Of a stretch of 36,991 bases of DNA, positions 20,076-29,629 are shown in pieces. Positions within the stretch are counted from its first letter, which is position 1; each line of letters opens with the position of its first letter. The translations under genes and the position numbers were made by a program. The notes beneath the pieces are model-generated. The model ran no database searches. It was not told the DNA's origin and saw nothing but the letters and a program-made list of their open reading frames with translations. Location of the stretch: NCBI GenBank assembly GCA_009602725.1, contig WELB01000086.1, positions 279,650-316,640 of the forward strand, read 5' to 3'. The stretch is from Spirogloea muscicola. Taxonomy: Eukaryota; Streptophyta; Zygnematophyceae; Spirogloeales; Spirogloeaceae.

Positions 20076-23000
20076 ACCTGGACAGGCGGGGGTGCTTGGC
20101 CAGCCGGTTGAGATAGTCGCTCGGGTCCTCCNGCAGCCGGCGGCTGCGACTCCAGAGCGCCAATAGACTCAGGCAAGACCTCAGCAAGCGGCTGCACTCC
20201 ACATCCATGGCCACCTTCCCGGCCAGCAAGCGGCTCCGCCTCATTAGCCAGCAGCCCCACCTCAGCCGGCGGGGCCGCTCGCTTGCCGGCGCTGGCACCA
20301 GCGGCCTGCTGCTCCTCCTTTGGCGGCACCGGCCGGAGGTGTGGCACGCCGTCGGCGTGCGCCGCTTTCATCTGCGTCATCACCCTCTCCATGGCCCTGC
20401 AACCACCAAGATGCAATGCCAATGGGCCGGTTGACCATGCATGATCGATCGCATAAAGAGCTGCATAAGTATAGTGATACATGATCGTTATACATGACTT
20501 TTGCTGATTAATGAAGTATATTTCAGCTTCATCCATGGCGCTCTGACTGGAAATCATAAACCAGAAGTTCAGTATCTGAGTTTTACGCCCTGCCGTTACA
20601 ACCTGCGCTTGAGACGCTCGCTGGAGGCGTGCGCCGTAAAGGTCTCTGGGTCCTCCATCCCGTACTCAGCAAGCACGCCGCGCCACGTATCGACTTCGCG
20701 GGCGCCCTCCAGGAGGACGGTGGACACCCGCGGGTCCAGCGTGATGTCCACGAAGAAGTCCTCCGGCACGTCCATGTCTCCAGAGTAAGCTGAGTCCAGC
20801 TGGGGGGGCAAAGGAGCAGAGCAGCAACGGCTTTGCATCGAGTAAGACAACCACGCACGATTCTAATAGCCTGCAGACCCACGGGCACAACACTCTGCAT
20901 GATTGAGACACATCAGGATCCAGAATCCTAAGAAACCATTGAGCATGCTTGTACACTGATGTCACCTCGTGCAGTGCCCCTCAACTAGTCACTATCATTA
21001 ATAAGCAAAATGCAAGATTCATACTGCGATTGTTGTTGAAACAAGTGGGGGTCAACCAATCAGGCACACACTTGAAGGAGGTCAGCTGCATTTCCCTGAC
21101 AAGTAGGGGGTTAAGATTACCCTTCGGAGACAAAAATTTGTTATCTAAGGATTCCAAATTTCTTCTGACGGGTATATTTAAGGCCCTGAAGCACTTGGAG
21201 GACGTCAGCTTTGGCGCAATCAGAGATACTGACCTGGCGGCGTGTGATGCGGATCAAGCCCGTGTCAATGTAACCAGTGTGGAAGGCAAAGACGAACAAG
21301 GGCAGCTCGTCTGATATTGTAATGTTGCCTGAAGAATGAACGATAAGAAGAACTTCAGAGAACCTGCCTAAACTCAAGTCAATATGCTACTTCAATGTTA
21401 CGACAGTTATGTCTCTCACAGACATGTGGATGATACCTGTCCAGTTGTGGACGGAGAGCGCAACGTCCCCCCAGATGGACAGCCCAAGCTCAAAGGGGAC
21501 CATCCAATTCAAACTGGCCTCCTGCCTTGCTGGTACCTGAAGAAGACCATTGACGGCAAGAACAACAACTTTATTCCCCACGAAGCATGGCAAGGATCTA
21601 GGGGAAAGAGATTCCGATTCTGCAGTCATTCAGCTCAGAAGCTAATATAGATTGTGGTTCTGGCTCATACAATCTTAAGATCTTGGTGCAAGGTGTCCTC
21701 CAAATTCAATGGTAGGAAGAAGCGGCACAGCTGGCACTTCTATACTCACTTCGCCTGTCTTGAAGCTGCACCCAATCTCCTGGCCGCGCCTCCAAACCTG
21801 GAGTGCTCAAGAGCTCACCTTTTACGAACATCACTCAGTTACCATATGCTGGATCCAAATTCCTTCTAAGAAGGTCACAGCACTCCTTCAGTGATGCGTA
21901 AATATCGACGGTGGAGTTACATTTCAACCTTATAAAACTAGAGTACTATAACATGAATCTATATGTAAAATTCCTGCGTCCGATGAGCAACCTTGATGTA
22001 TGGTCGGCAGCCATCTGCCCCATCAATTGACGGGCAAGATCCCAGTATGACTTTCTGCAGTGTCACAGCACCCTTCCTCCGCTGCGATGCTGACTGCAAG
22101 GCAAGATGTCCAGAAGATGGTGCTTGGCAGCTAGTGTCAGTGGTCTGATGGGTACCTCAGCCAGGTGAGGGTAAGTACTGTACCATACAGTAGTTCTTTA
22201 ATACACAAAGTAGAGAGTACGGGATAACATACGTCCACAGTGAGACGTCGTTAAAAAAGACCGACAAAATTGGGCAACTTATTCCTTTGCCCGGAAGAGC
22301 TAGATCAAAAGTGTCATCTTGACAATTTACATACTTGACAGCTTCTCAAGTCATGCTAGTACAATGAGGGAACAGCTAATCGCTCGAATAGAGCAAGGGA
22401 GTCGAGGTGGAGTAGACGCACAGGGGAGTAGAGGACGTCGCCAAAGTACTGGCAATAGCGCCGTTGGGCGGCAGTGGCGGTCGCAGCCGCGCCCTTCCCT
22501 ACTGGTGCCACCGCCGCCTGCTTCCTCAGCGGAGAGGGGCCTCCAGTGGCAAACCGCGGAGGTTCATCATCGAGGGCCCGTGGCAGCGACTCCAGGGCCT
22601 CCAATGCGTGGTCGAACTCGGAGCTAGCACCAACAAATGCACAAGCACTTCGTGTGAGGCACAAACCTCAGAACATTGGAGTCTGAGAGTAGGATCAAGC
22701 TGTAGCTTTCAGCGTGACATCAAAGAGACAGTAAAAGTTGCATCATACATCATGCATCATGCAACTATTACTGATTGGGAAATGGCCAGTACTAGCGAAC
22801 CAGAAGGCCAGGTAGCACGCAGTCACGAAGCGCAGGAAGGTGGCTGCGTTGCCGTCGGCGTGCGAGCGCGTGTGCAGCACTGCCACGTGCTCGTCATCGA
22901 GTGCAAGCCTGCCCTGCCGGCCCCACTTAGTCAGCAGGACCGTCCAGCGATTGCATGGTTACAATGCTGTGCCAAGTGCGGAGTGCCATGATGGCCCTCC

Positions 23001-24559
23001 CAATGCCTGACCCTGGGCCTGACCAGGCAGACAGCATAGGCTTCATGTGACTCGGCACTACTTAGGCATCACTAAGTGTGAGCAGAAAGACTAGCATAAG
23101 CCATCGGCTCTACATGTACCCACTAAACCATTTGTCTCGGTCGATAATCTGTGGCCTTAATGAACCTAATGAGCCCTTTGAAGGCCAGACTCCTAGAACC
23201 ATGCAAAGCAAGTACAAGAAGGGTGACAGGCTGCTGCACCAGTTGTTGATCGACGCGCAGGCAGCAAAGAGGGTGTCGAGAGGGCAGACGCCCGCCCCCC
23301 GAGGCTGGTCCCAAGCGGCTCCGAGCTGCATGCGGCAAGTGAGCGATGTGCAGTCACGTTGCAGAGATTCCTTTTTACACGGCTCTTGACAAAAGTGCGA
23401 CCATTGGCTCCAATGGTGAAGCTCTGCTGGCAATCAGGCAGTCAACTCTGATGAAGTGCATGCCTCTAAATCCTGCTCATTTGAGACCTCGTTCATTGGC
23501 GGTAATGGCAGAGTCAAAATGTGACCACCACCTACTGCAACAAGCTTCTGCTTGCGGCTGAGGCTGTCACAAGGCTTGTCTACGCTTCCACTTAAATACC
23601 AATAAGTCGAATACCAACTTCGATGGGTTGTCCTGCCTTGGAGCCTCAAGCATATATGAGCAAGAAAGAGAAGATTGTTGACAGTCATGCAGCTGACAGA
23701 ATGGAAGAATCACCACTCACCTCGCACACATTGTTGCCAAAGAGTGCATAGAGCTCTGGACGCAGGAGCAGAGCGCCGAGGTTGACGAGCAACACGGTGT
23801 CCGGGTGATGCTGCGCCAGGAATGCCGCCACGTCCTTTAGGCACCGCACATACCTGCGCAGATACTGGCAGATAGGTCCTCACCTTGAAGAGCTAGGTCC
23901 ATGGAGTCGCAGTACAACAGACCAATCCTAGAGCTACAGTAGAGGCGAGACCACAAACTTCATCGGTTTCTACGACAGACTGCTGTCGGCAGCTGTCTGC
24001 ATTGGCATGCTGTTGATGGGCGAACTTGGATGAAGGCCAGACGGCGGCTCCACCACAAGGGCTCGTCAGCCTCGTGAGATTGAAACCCGTCATGCAGCGA
24101 AGAACTTGACTATGCACTACTCGGACTCCTGGAGAGGCTGGAGCGTGCAGAATTCACGCCTCTGCATGTGAACCCCCAATCTCACAAATTAATGGAAAGC
24201 CCTAAGCTTTTCTCCTCACAGCTATGGCTAGATTCACTAAACCGTATCCCTTAACTCTAACCGTAAAGATCAACCCCTGTTACCTGAACCTTAAACCTAG
24301 ACCCTCAACCCTAAATCCTAAACCCTAACCCTAACCCGGCATACCTGCGGTCGTCCTCCTGCTCGCCAACGTGCTCCACGTCGCTCTCGACCGCAAAGGC
24401 GAGGAGGCGCTCGTGGAGGTACTCTGGAAGGACCTCGTCCGGAGGAGGGCGCCGGTGTCGGCTGCCGCCGCCCCGCCGTCCAAAGCCACCGCCGCCGCCG
24501 CCGCCGCCACCGCCGCCGCCAAAGAGTGCGCTCAGGAGGCTGCTGGACCTGCGGAGCTC
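16575..24559 (-). CDS. Class II-type formin: PTEN-like/C2, FH1 and FH2 domains, 17 exons
   Basis: Nucleates and elongates actin filaments. Minus-strand exons: 24345-24559 (5' limit uncertain), 23721-23853, 23240-23325, 22801-22908, 22422-22623, 21992-22054, 21750-21797, 21437-21536, 21234-21328, 20603-20799, 19503-20396, 18720-18845, 18321-18486, 17463-17806, 17009-17211, 16803-16863 and 16575-16712; about 1,059 residues. The order is a PTEN-like fold (RRPPPDEVLPEYLHERLL, DTVLLVNLGALLLRPELY, EHVAVLHTRSHADGN) and a C2 domain (DGCRPYIKVW, IWGDVALSVHNW, LFVFAFHTGYIDTG, VPEDFFVDI). A proline-rich FH1 follows, then FH2 (GVFWTKLPQTKGTIWEDL, TRANNIAIMLTQFRMP, GNELNAGTARGSALGVRL, FGALWSFVLDFDKAL). 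The phosphatase loop lacks its Cys. The exon 19503-20396 does not stay in frame: the PP tract reads one base off the upstream frame, probably an assembly indel in the GCC run or at the n at 20132. The donor at 19502-19501 is GC. Confidence 0.9.
19060..19420. repeat. Purine-rich (GA) tract in a formin intron
   Basis: About 360 bases of the plus strand are strongly purine-biased, with AGAGAGGAGG-like runs, interrupted by an AT-rich stretch at about 19240-19300. In the sense of the gene it is a polypyrimidine tract within the intron 18846-19502. Such tracts can form triplex or slipped structures. A similar pyrimidine tract in sense orientation occurs in the UbiA-like intron. Confidence 0.6.
19440..19480. 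repeat. Short telomere-like stretch next to the formin GC donor
   Basis: The plus strand reads GGGTTTCGGGTTAGGTGTTAG and similar units. In gene sense these are CCCTAAC-like units starting about 20 bases inside the intron whose donor is the non-canonical GC at 19502-19501. Confidence 0.6.
24237..24338. repeat. Telomere-like repeats at the 5' end of a formin intron
   Basis: About 100 bases on the plus strand grade from degenerate to nearly perfect CCCTAAA/CCCTAA units. The best copies lie immediately beside the splice donor of exon 24345-24559. In gene sense the intron therefore begins GTATGCCGGGTTAGGGTTAG. Confidence 0.8.
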
Positions 24560-24657
24560 CTGCGTGACAGACGCAAGCGCAGCGCATGGCGCCTGAGAGC
24601 CAGCGGCTGCTCCTTGGGCATGGCCTCAGCTGCCACCAGCTCCGCCACTACCGCCGC

Positions 24658-24697
<40 letters not shown>

Positions 24698-24827
24698 TCC
24701 GCAGCCGCCGGCACTGACAGCGGCGCGGGGGCCGGAGATAGCTGCGGCGGCCAGCGCGGCCATGCTGACCTTCGCCTCGCCGTCCGCGTCGTGGTTGGCG
24801 TCCCATCGCCACCGCCGCGAACGGCCG
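24560..24827. other. GC-rich region upstream of the formin N-terminal exon
   Basis: An ATG on the minus strand at about 24762 starts MAALAAAAISGPRAAVSAGG followed by a poly-Gly run over the GCC repeat (about 24660-24700). It is a candidate formin start, but a stop comes at about 24626 unless spliced. Another frame gives MPKEQPLALRRHALRLRLS. No frame joins cleanly to 24559, so the true start may be here or in the gap. Confidence 0.3.
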
Positions 24828-25639
24828 NNNNNNNNNNNNNNNNNNNNNNNNNNNNNNNNNNNNNNNNNNNNNNNNNNNNNNNNNNNNNNNNNNNNNNNNN
24901 NNNNNNNNNNNNNNNNNNNNNNNNNNNNNNNNNNNNNNNNNNNNNNNNNNNNNNNNNNNNNNNNNNNNNNNNNNNNNNNNNNNNNNNNNNNNNNNNNNNN
25001 NNNNNNNNNNNNNNNNNNNNNNNNNNNNNNNNNNNNNNNNNNNNNNNNNNNNNNNNNNNNNNNNNNNNNNNNNNNNNNNNNNNNNNNNNNNNNNNNNNNN
25101 NNNNNNNNNNNNNNNNNNNNNNNNNNNNNNNNNNNNNNNNNNNNNNNNNNNNNNNNNNNNNNNNNNNNNNNNNNNNNNNNNNNNNNNNNNNNNNNNNNNN
25201 NNNNNNNNNNNNNNNNNNNNNNNNNNNNNNNNNNNNNNNNNNNNNNNNNNNNNNNNNNNNNNNNNNNNNNNNNNNNNNNNNNNNNNNNNNNNNNNNNNNN
25301 NNNNNNNNNNNNNNNNNNNNNNNNNNNNNNNNNNNNNNNNNNNNNNNNNNNNNNNNNNNNNNNNNNNNNNNNNNNNNNNNNNNNNNNNNNNNNNNNNNNN
25401 NNNNNNNNNNNNNNNNNNNNNNNNNNNNNNNNNNNNNNNNNNNNNNNNNNNNNNNNNNNNNNNNNNNNNNNNNNNNNNNNNNNNNNNNNNNNNNNNNNNN
25501 NNNNNNNNNNNNNNNNNNNNNNNNNNNNNNNNNNNNNNNNNNNNNNNNNNNNNNNNNNNNNNNNNNNNNNNNNNNNNNNNNNNNNNNNNNNNNNNNNNNN
25601 NNNNNNNNNNNNNNNNNNNNNNNNNNNNNNNNNNNNNNN
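24828..25639. other. Assembly gap (812 n)
   Basis: A run of undetermined bases. It separates the 5' part of the minus-strand formin from the first visible exon of the plus-strand D-lyxose isomerase-like gene. The promoters of both, and the start of the isomerase, are probably inside. Gap size may be an estimate. Confidence 0.99.
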
Positions 25640-26975
25640 CGCCGCGCGCCTGGCCTTCGCGCGCCACGACTGGGCTCTGCCGCCGCGGTGCGCGCTTCGC
25701 CGCCGCCGCCGCCGCCGCCGCCGTCGCCGCGAGTCTCGCCAGGGCGTACCTAAACCCCTAATCCGGAAACCTAACCCCAAAACCTAACCCTAAGTTGTTA
25801 AGCCCTTAACCGCAGGCCGCAGTGGGACGTGACGGGGTTTGGGCTGGGGGCCTTCGACGCCGCGGGCCTGGTGCTCGTCAACCTCGCCGACCTGCCGCAG
25901 TACTGCGAGAAGCTCATCTTCGCCCGCCGCCGCCAGGTCCGGCTCTCGCCCACCGAGCTCCGACTGACGCTGCAGAACCAGTACGCGACGGCGTAGCCAG
26001 AGTACATAAAACCAGAACCCAACCCAAACCCCAAAACTGACCCATAACCCGAACCCAAATCCAAACCACAATAAAAAGCCCTAACCTTATCAACGAGCGT
26101 TGAGAGCCGGCGGCGGCCTCCTCAGCGGCGCCTTTGGGCCGCCCATCTGGCCCGCCAGCCTCGTCATCGGCCGGCCGACATCCCAAGCCCTAACCCTTAA
26201 ACCCAACTCCTAGCCCTTAAATCCCAACTCTTAACCCTTCAACCCCAACTCCTAGCCCTTAAACCCTGATACTCCGACACCCCAACCCCTAAACCTTGAT
26301 CATTTCTTCTGAGCTGACCATTACAGCCGTCACCCATTACTGGAAGAGAATTTCTCTATAACCCTTAAACCCTGAACCCACGGAAGGCGGCGGCGCACAG
26401 CTGTGCATCATGCACTGCCACCGGCGGAAGCAGGAGGACATCATCGCGCGCGTGGGCACGCTGGCGCTGCGCCTGGCCAGTGCGACGGGCGACGCCGCCA
26501 ACCTGCTCGAGGACGTGACCGCCGACCGCGGCGGCCCGCCCGTCCGCGCGCTCGTCAACGGCGTGGAGCACTTTGTCGAGAGCAACTCGGTCCTCTACCT
26601 TAATGCAGGTTTCCTAACCACAATCCCCAGCCTGACATATGCATCCATCAAGACCCATTTAGATTTAAGTCCTAGGGTTCAGGATTGAGGGTTTAGGAAA
26701 GTGTAGGGTTTAGGGTGCTAAATACTCTCTTTGTCCAATCCTCGTTGCTTGGTGCCTGCTGATTTGGTGGCTATTGGCGTGCAGGCGAGCGCGTGACTGT
26801 GTACCCCGGCGTTTTTCACGAGTTCTGGCCTGTCTCGGACTACTGCATCATCGGCGAGGTGTCGACGGCCAACGATGACCAGCACGATAACGTGTTTGAG
26901 AACCGCTCCGCTGGTCGCTTCGAGTCAGTCATCGAGGATGAGCCCGCGCTCGAGGGCCTGCTTGGCAAGAAGTGA
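25640..26975 (+). CDS. D-lyxose ketol-isomerase-like cupin, 5' end in gap
   Basis: The family interconverts D-lyxose and D-xylulose (and often D-mannose and D-fructose) in a metal-binding cupin barrel. Exons are 25640-25745, 25823-25936, 26401-26608 and 26785-26975; 205 residues are visible. Landmarks are HDWALPP at the N-terminal helices, WDVTGFGLGAFDAAGLVL, YCEKLIF, then the metal site MHCHRRKQEDI (His, His and Glu in the family spacing HxHxxxxE), VNGVEHFVESNSVLYLNAG, YPGVFHEFWP with the fourth ligand His, and GEVSTANDD, NVFENRSAGRF. All four expected metal ligands are present. The acceptor of the second exon could instead be at 25816 with a donor 22 bases earlier, because the GCC run leaves the join ambiguous. 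The introns carry telomere-like repeats. A bacterial-type sugar isomerase in a multi-intron nuclear gene suggests old transfer or a rare eukaryotic lineage. Confidence 0.85.
25749..25812. repeat. Telomere-like repeats filling isomerase intron 1
   Basis: Almost the whole 77-base intron is built of CCTAAACCCC, CCTAACCCC and CCTAACCCTAAG units on the plus (sense) strand. They begin two bases after the donor GT. Confidence 0.8.
26010..26380. repeat. Telomere-like repeats in isomerase intron 2 (three blocks)
   Basis: Blocks at about 26010-26090, 26185-26300 and 26358-26380 consist of AACCCAAACCCC, AACCCTTAAACCC and similar units on the sense strand. They are split by a GC-rich stretch (26091-26184) with no telomere similarity. 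The middle block looks like a higher-order tandem of about 27-30 bases (CCCAACTCCTAGCCCTTAAA). Confidence 0.75.
26669..26720. repeat. Telomere-like repeats in isomerase intron 3 (G-rich sense)
   Basis: The sense strand reads TAGGGTTCAGG, TTGAGGGTTTAGG and TAGGGTTTAGGG. This is the opposite orientation to the blocks in introns 1 and 2 of the same gene. Confidence 0.75.
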
Positions 26976-27383
26976 GCAGGCTGACAGCCCACTGCAGCAC
27001 AGCCATTGTCCCGACCTGAATTATTGCTGACTGCACTATCTTGCACAAGCTTCATAAGCACAAGATCTATATGATCGTGGCCTAGAAGCAAAGGATTGAC
27101 ACCTGTTCCGAGTGCATGGAGATTTGTACCTTCCGATGAAGGTGTCCAGAGTGATGATCAAGAACATGTGCAGAGAAAGTAGTTTTGGAACTTGCTGACC
27201 TGAAAAGCACTTCGATGGTTAGGTTAAATAAGAGACCTGCACCATCAAGCATACTCGTCAGTCGCTTGTGCATCAGACTGGAACTTATAGTTGTCGAGCC
27301 ACTCCGCATAGATTATGCAGTGCAATCAATGCTGGTGTTGTTGCCTCTTGCACTGACCTGGGAGCCTTGGCTGGCCGCTGCAG
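26976..27383. other. Intergenic region or unseen 5' exon
   Basis: This region lies between the isomerase stop codon and the first visible exon of the GCR1_C-like gene. An in-frame ATG at 27268 is continuous with that exon and could be its start without an intron, but the peptide before 27384 (Cys/Ala-rich) is unlike the rest. No other signal is seen. Confidence 0.35.
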
Positions 27384-28655
27384 CAGCGTGCCGGCGCTGG
27401 CGCGGCTGGACAAGGAGCCGATACTGACCAACAGCAAGAGCAAGAAGGAGGAGCACCCCGACTTTGTGTCGCAGACATACATGCTCAAGCGCTCCGTGCT
27501 CACAGTCAAAGGTGAGGCCCTGGCACAGCAAAGCCCAATCATCCTTGAAGCTCTTTCTTGCAGCTAGCCCCTGGCGCCACGCAAACGGCATGGCATTGTG
27601 GTGCGCCCCATTGCGTGATGTACTGTGCCCACCATTAGCGTTATTGCAGTCTTGCTTGATAGGACTTTGGTTGTCTACGTGTCAAGTACCTGCATGCACG
27701 TCATTCCATGTAATAGAATCCAAAGCAAGTCAACTCTAGGAGCGGTGTGGCCGACCTTTAACACAGGGCGATGGGTTCTCCTTCTATCGCCCCATCTGCG
27801 GCAGAGGTCTGGGACGAGTTCTACCACTCCGGGCCTGACGGGAAGCCGCCAGTCATCCAGCTCATGGCGCGGTGGGGCGAGAAGGACTGGTTCGCGCTGA
27901 CACGTACTAAGGAGGGCCAGCAGAACCGCATCAACATCTGGAATGGCCGGTGTGGCATCTTCCCCTCAATCACCAAGCCCTGTGCTCTATCCATATCTCA
28001 TGCTTTTCTTGTTCCTTCTGGTGGTATGTGAGAGGGTATGTTGCAGCTCATTTTGGTGGACTAATGGTTTGAACACATCCTAGCATCTAATATCTGAAGC
28101 CGACAACATTGCCTGTATCATGAAAAGCCAAGCCCCTCTGAAGCTGAATGCAGCCAAATGCTAAGCTTTGGTCTCGAAGCTGGCGAGCTGAGTTCCTAAA
28201 GAGCAACACAGTAGCTCCAAGTGTCAGCTACAAGCTCATAGTCTGCTGACGCTGATCTAAATTGAGGGCAGCGCCCCTCCTTGCCCTCTTAAGGAGGCAA
28301 CGCCTGCGCTGGCGAGCGGTGGCCTGGGCATGCGCTTGTGGAGATTGACTAATCGCCTCGGATGATGACGCATTGTCACGCCTGCAGGAACAAGGCAATA
28401 GTGCTGGAGATCCTGTGGCGCATGCGCCAGTTATCGGAGCGCGAAGATGAGGCGATTGCGTACCTGGAGCTGCGCAAGGGGGACTTGAAGCCGCCGTCGG
28501 TGCCGTCGCTTGCCATGTGGCTGAAGGCAGAGGGCGTGATCGCCGACAAGGGCCCCGAGGGCAAGAAGGAGCAGGCGGTCATGTACATGCGCGACATCAC
28601 CCGCAACCTCGTCCCCCAGCCTGACGATGCTTCCCGCAAGCGCCTCCGCATGTGA
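27384..28655 (+). CDS. GCR1_C-like DNA-binding domain protein, three exons (start uncertain)
   Basis: Exons 27384-27511, 27805-27949 and 28388-28655 join in consistent phases (GT-AG) and give 179 residues plus stop. The centre resembles the C-terminal DNA-binding domain of the yeast glycolytic activator Gcr1 (GCR1_C): SVLTVKEVWDEFYHSG, KPPVIQLMARWGEKDW, then a basic/aromatic helix and KAIVLEILWRMRQLS with spaced Trp residues. The flanks are a Lys-rich segment (NSKSKKEEHPDF) and a C-terminal tail ending RKRLRM, a possible nuclear signal. This domain occurs in fungal regulators and in Crypton tyrosine-recombinase transposons, so it may be a transcription factor or a domesticated transposon fragment. 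No recombinase motif is visible here. The family call rests on remembered pattern, not on a profile search. The 5' end may start at ATG 27268. Confidence 0.6.
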
Positions 28656-29629
28656 TGGCCACAGCCTATCAACAGTAATCGCAAGTGAAGTGTGACAGCT
28701 GCATAGCTCGATTCCGACTGAAGCCATAGCGGAGCCTCATGTGGGATCGTGCACGCTTCCAACTGGGCACCCCGCTTAGCATTGGTGAGGATTGCGGCAA
28801 ACAAAGGGAAGGCCTGTACTTATCTTGCTTCTAGTACTCGGAGCTTGGGGCAGCTCTGAGAAGTCGTCACCTGCGTGCTGCTGAAGCAAGCGCATGCATG
28901 TGACTGATGGCAAAGCGCCACCTGTAAATCTGTAAGTGCGCACACGGGCTCAAGACGCCCGCCGGCTCAATCATTGAGCATTTGTAAGCCTCGACTCAGA
29001 TCATGTCAAGGTACTCCTTGATATGATCTTTACTGGCAAAATATTCCTAAGCGACTACAGCTTAGCAACGCGCAACTACATTATGGGTCAGCGAGTCCTG
29101 AAATGTGAAGTTAGTGAGATGCTGAACAAAGCAAGGTTACTAAGTCTCACTGCTTCTGGGAAGTCGAAGTTGGGACATTCAGTCAGCAATGATCAGTCGG
29201 CCAACTACAGCAGAGGATATCACGCACAGCATCAAACTAATGTCACGCAAGTCCTGAGATGGGTAGTACAGCAGACTGCTTGTTATTGACTGAACATCAA
29301 GTGCTGCCAGCGGCAGTGGGAGCGTTTGCATTGCTATGCGAGTGCGTAATAATATTCAAAGGTGCGATGCAACCAATATCACAACCTGAGCCTCGGACTC
29401 CAGAGAGCGCAAACTTGGAAAGAAAAATCACTCAAGCAGCTGTCAGCTGCGCAAGAGCGAGCAAGCATGCAGACTGCTTGGGTTGTCACATATATAACTT
29501 GAAGATCTGTGGGGACAAAGTCTAAGTTTCACAATATACATCTCAGTTGAAAGGTCTGAGAATGTCAAGAGCAAGGCCTGGAGGTGGCCCTTACGCAAGC
29601 GGTCTCAGCAGCATAGTACATGATGCAAC
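28656..29629. other. Convergent intergenic region, no gene seen
   Basis: This region lies between the 3' ends of the plus-strand GCR1_C-like gene and the minus-strand FKBP15-like gene. The composition is AT-richer than the exons, with no domain or RNA gene. It should hold both 3' UTRs. Confidence 0.4.

Noticed and set aside
24237-24338. A true chromosome end
   Set aside because: The repeats are short, degenerate, internal and flanked on both sides by exons of one gene.
24371-25787. Very long open frames across the n run on both strands
   Set aside because: They are open only because undetermined bases cannot encode a stop; apart from the edges they hold no sequence.
25937-26100. Continuation of the isomerase exon past 25936
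   Set aside because: The frame runs on to a stop at about 25996, but the family motif continues exactly at 26401 when spliced at 25936, keeping the usual spacing to the metal-binding His.
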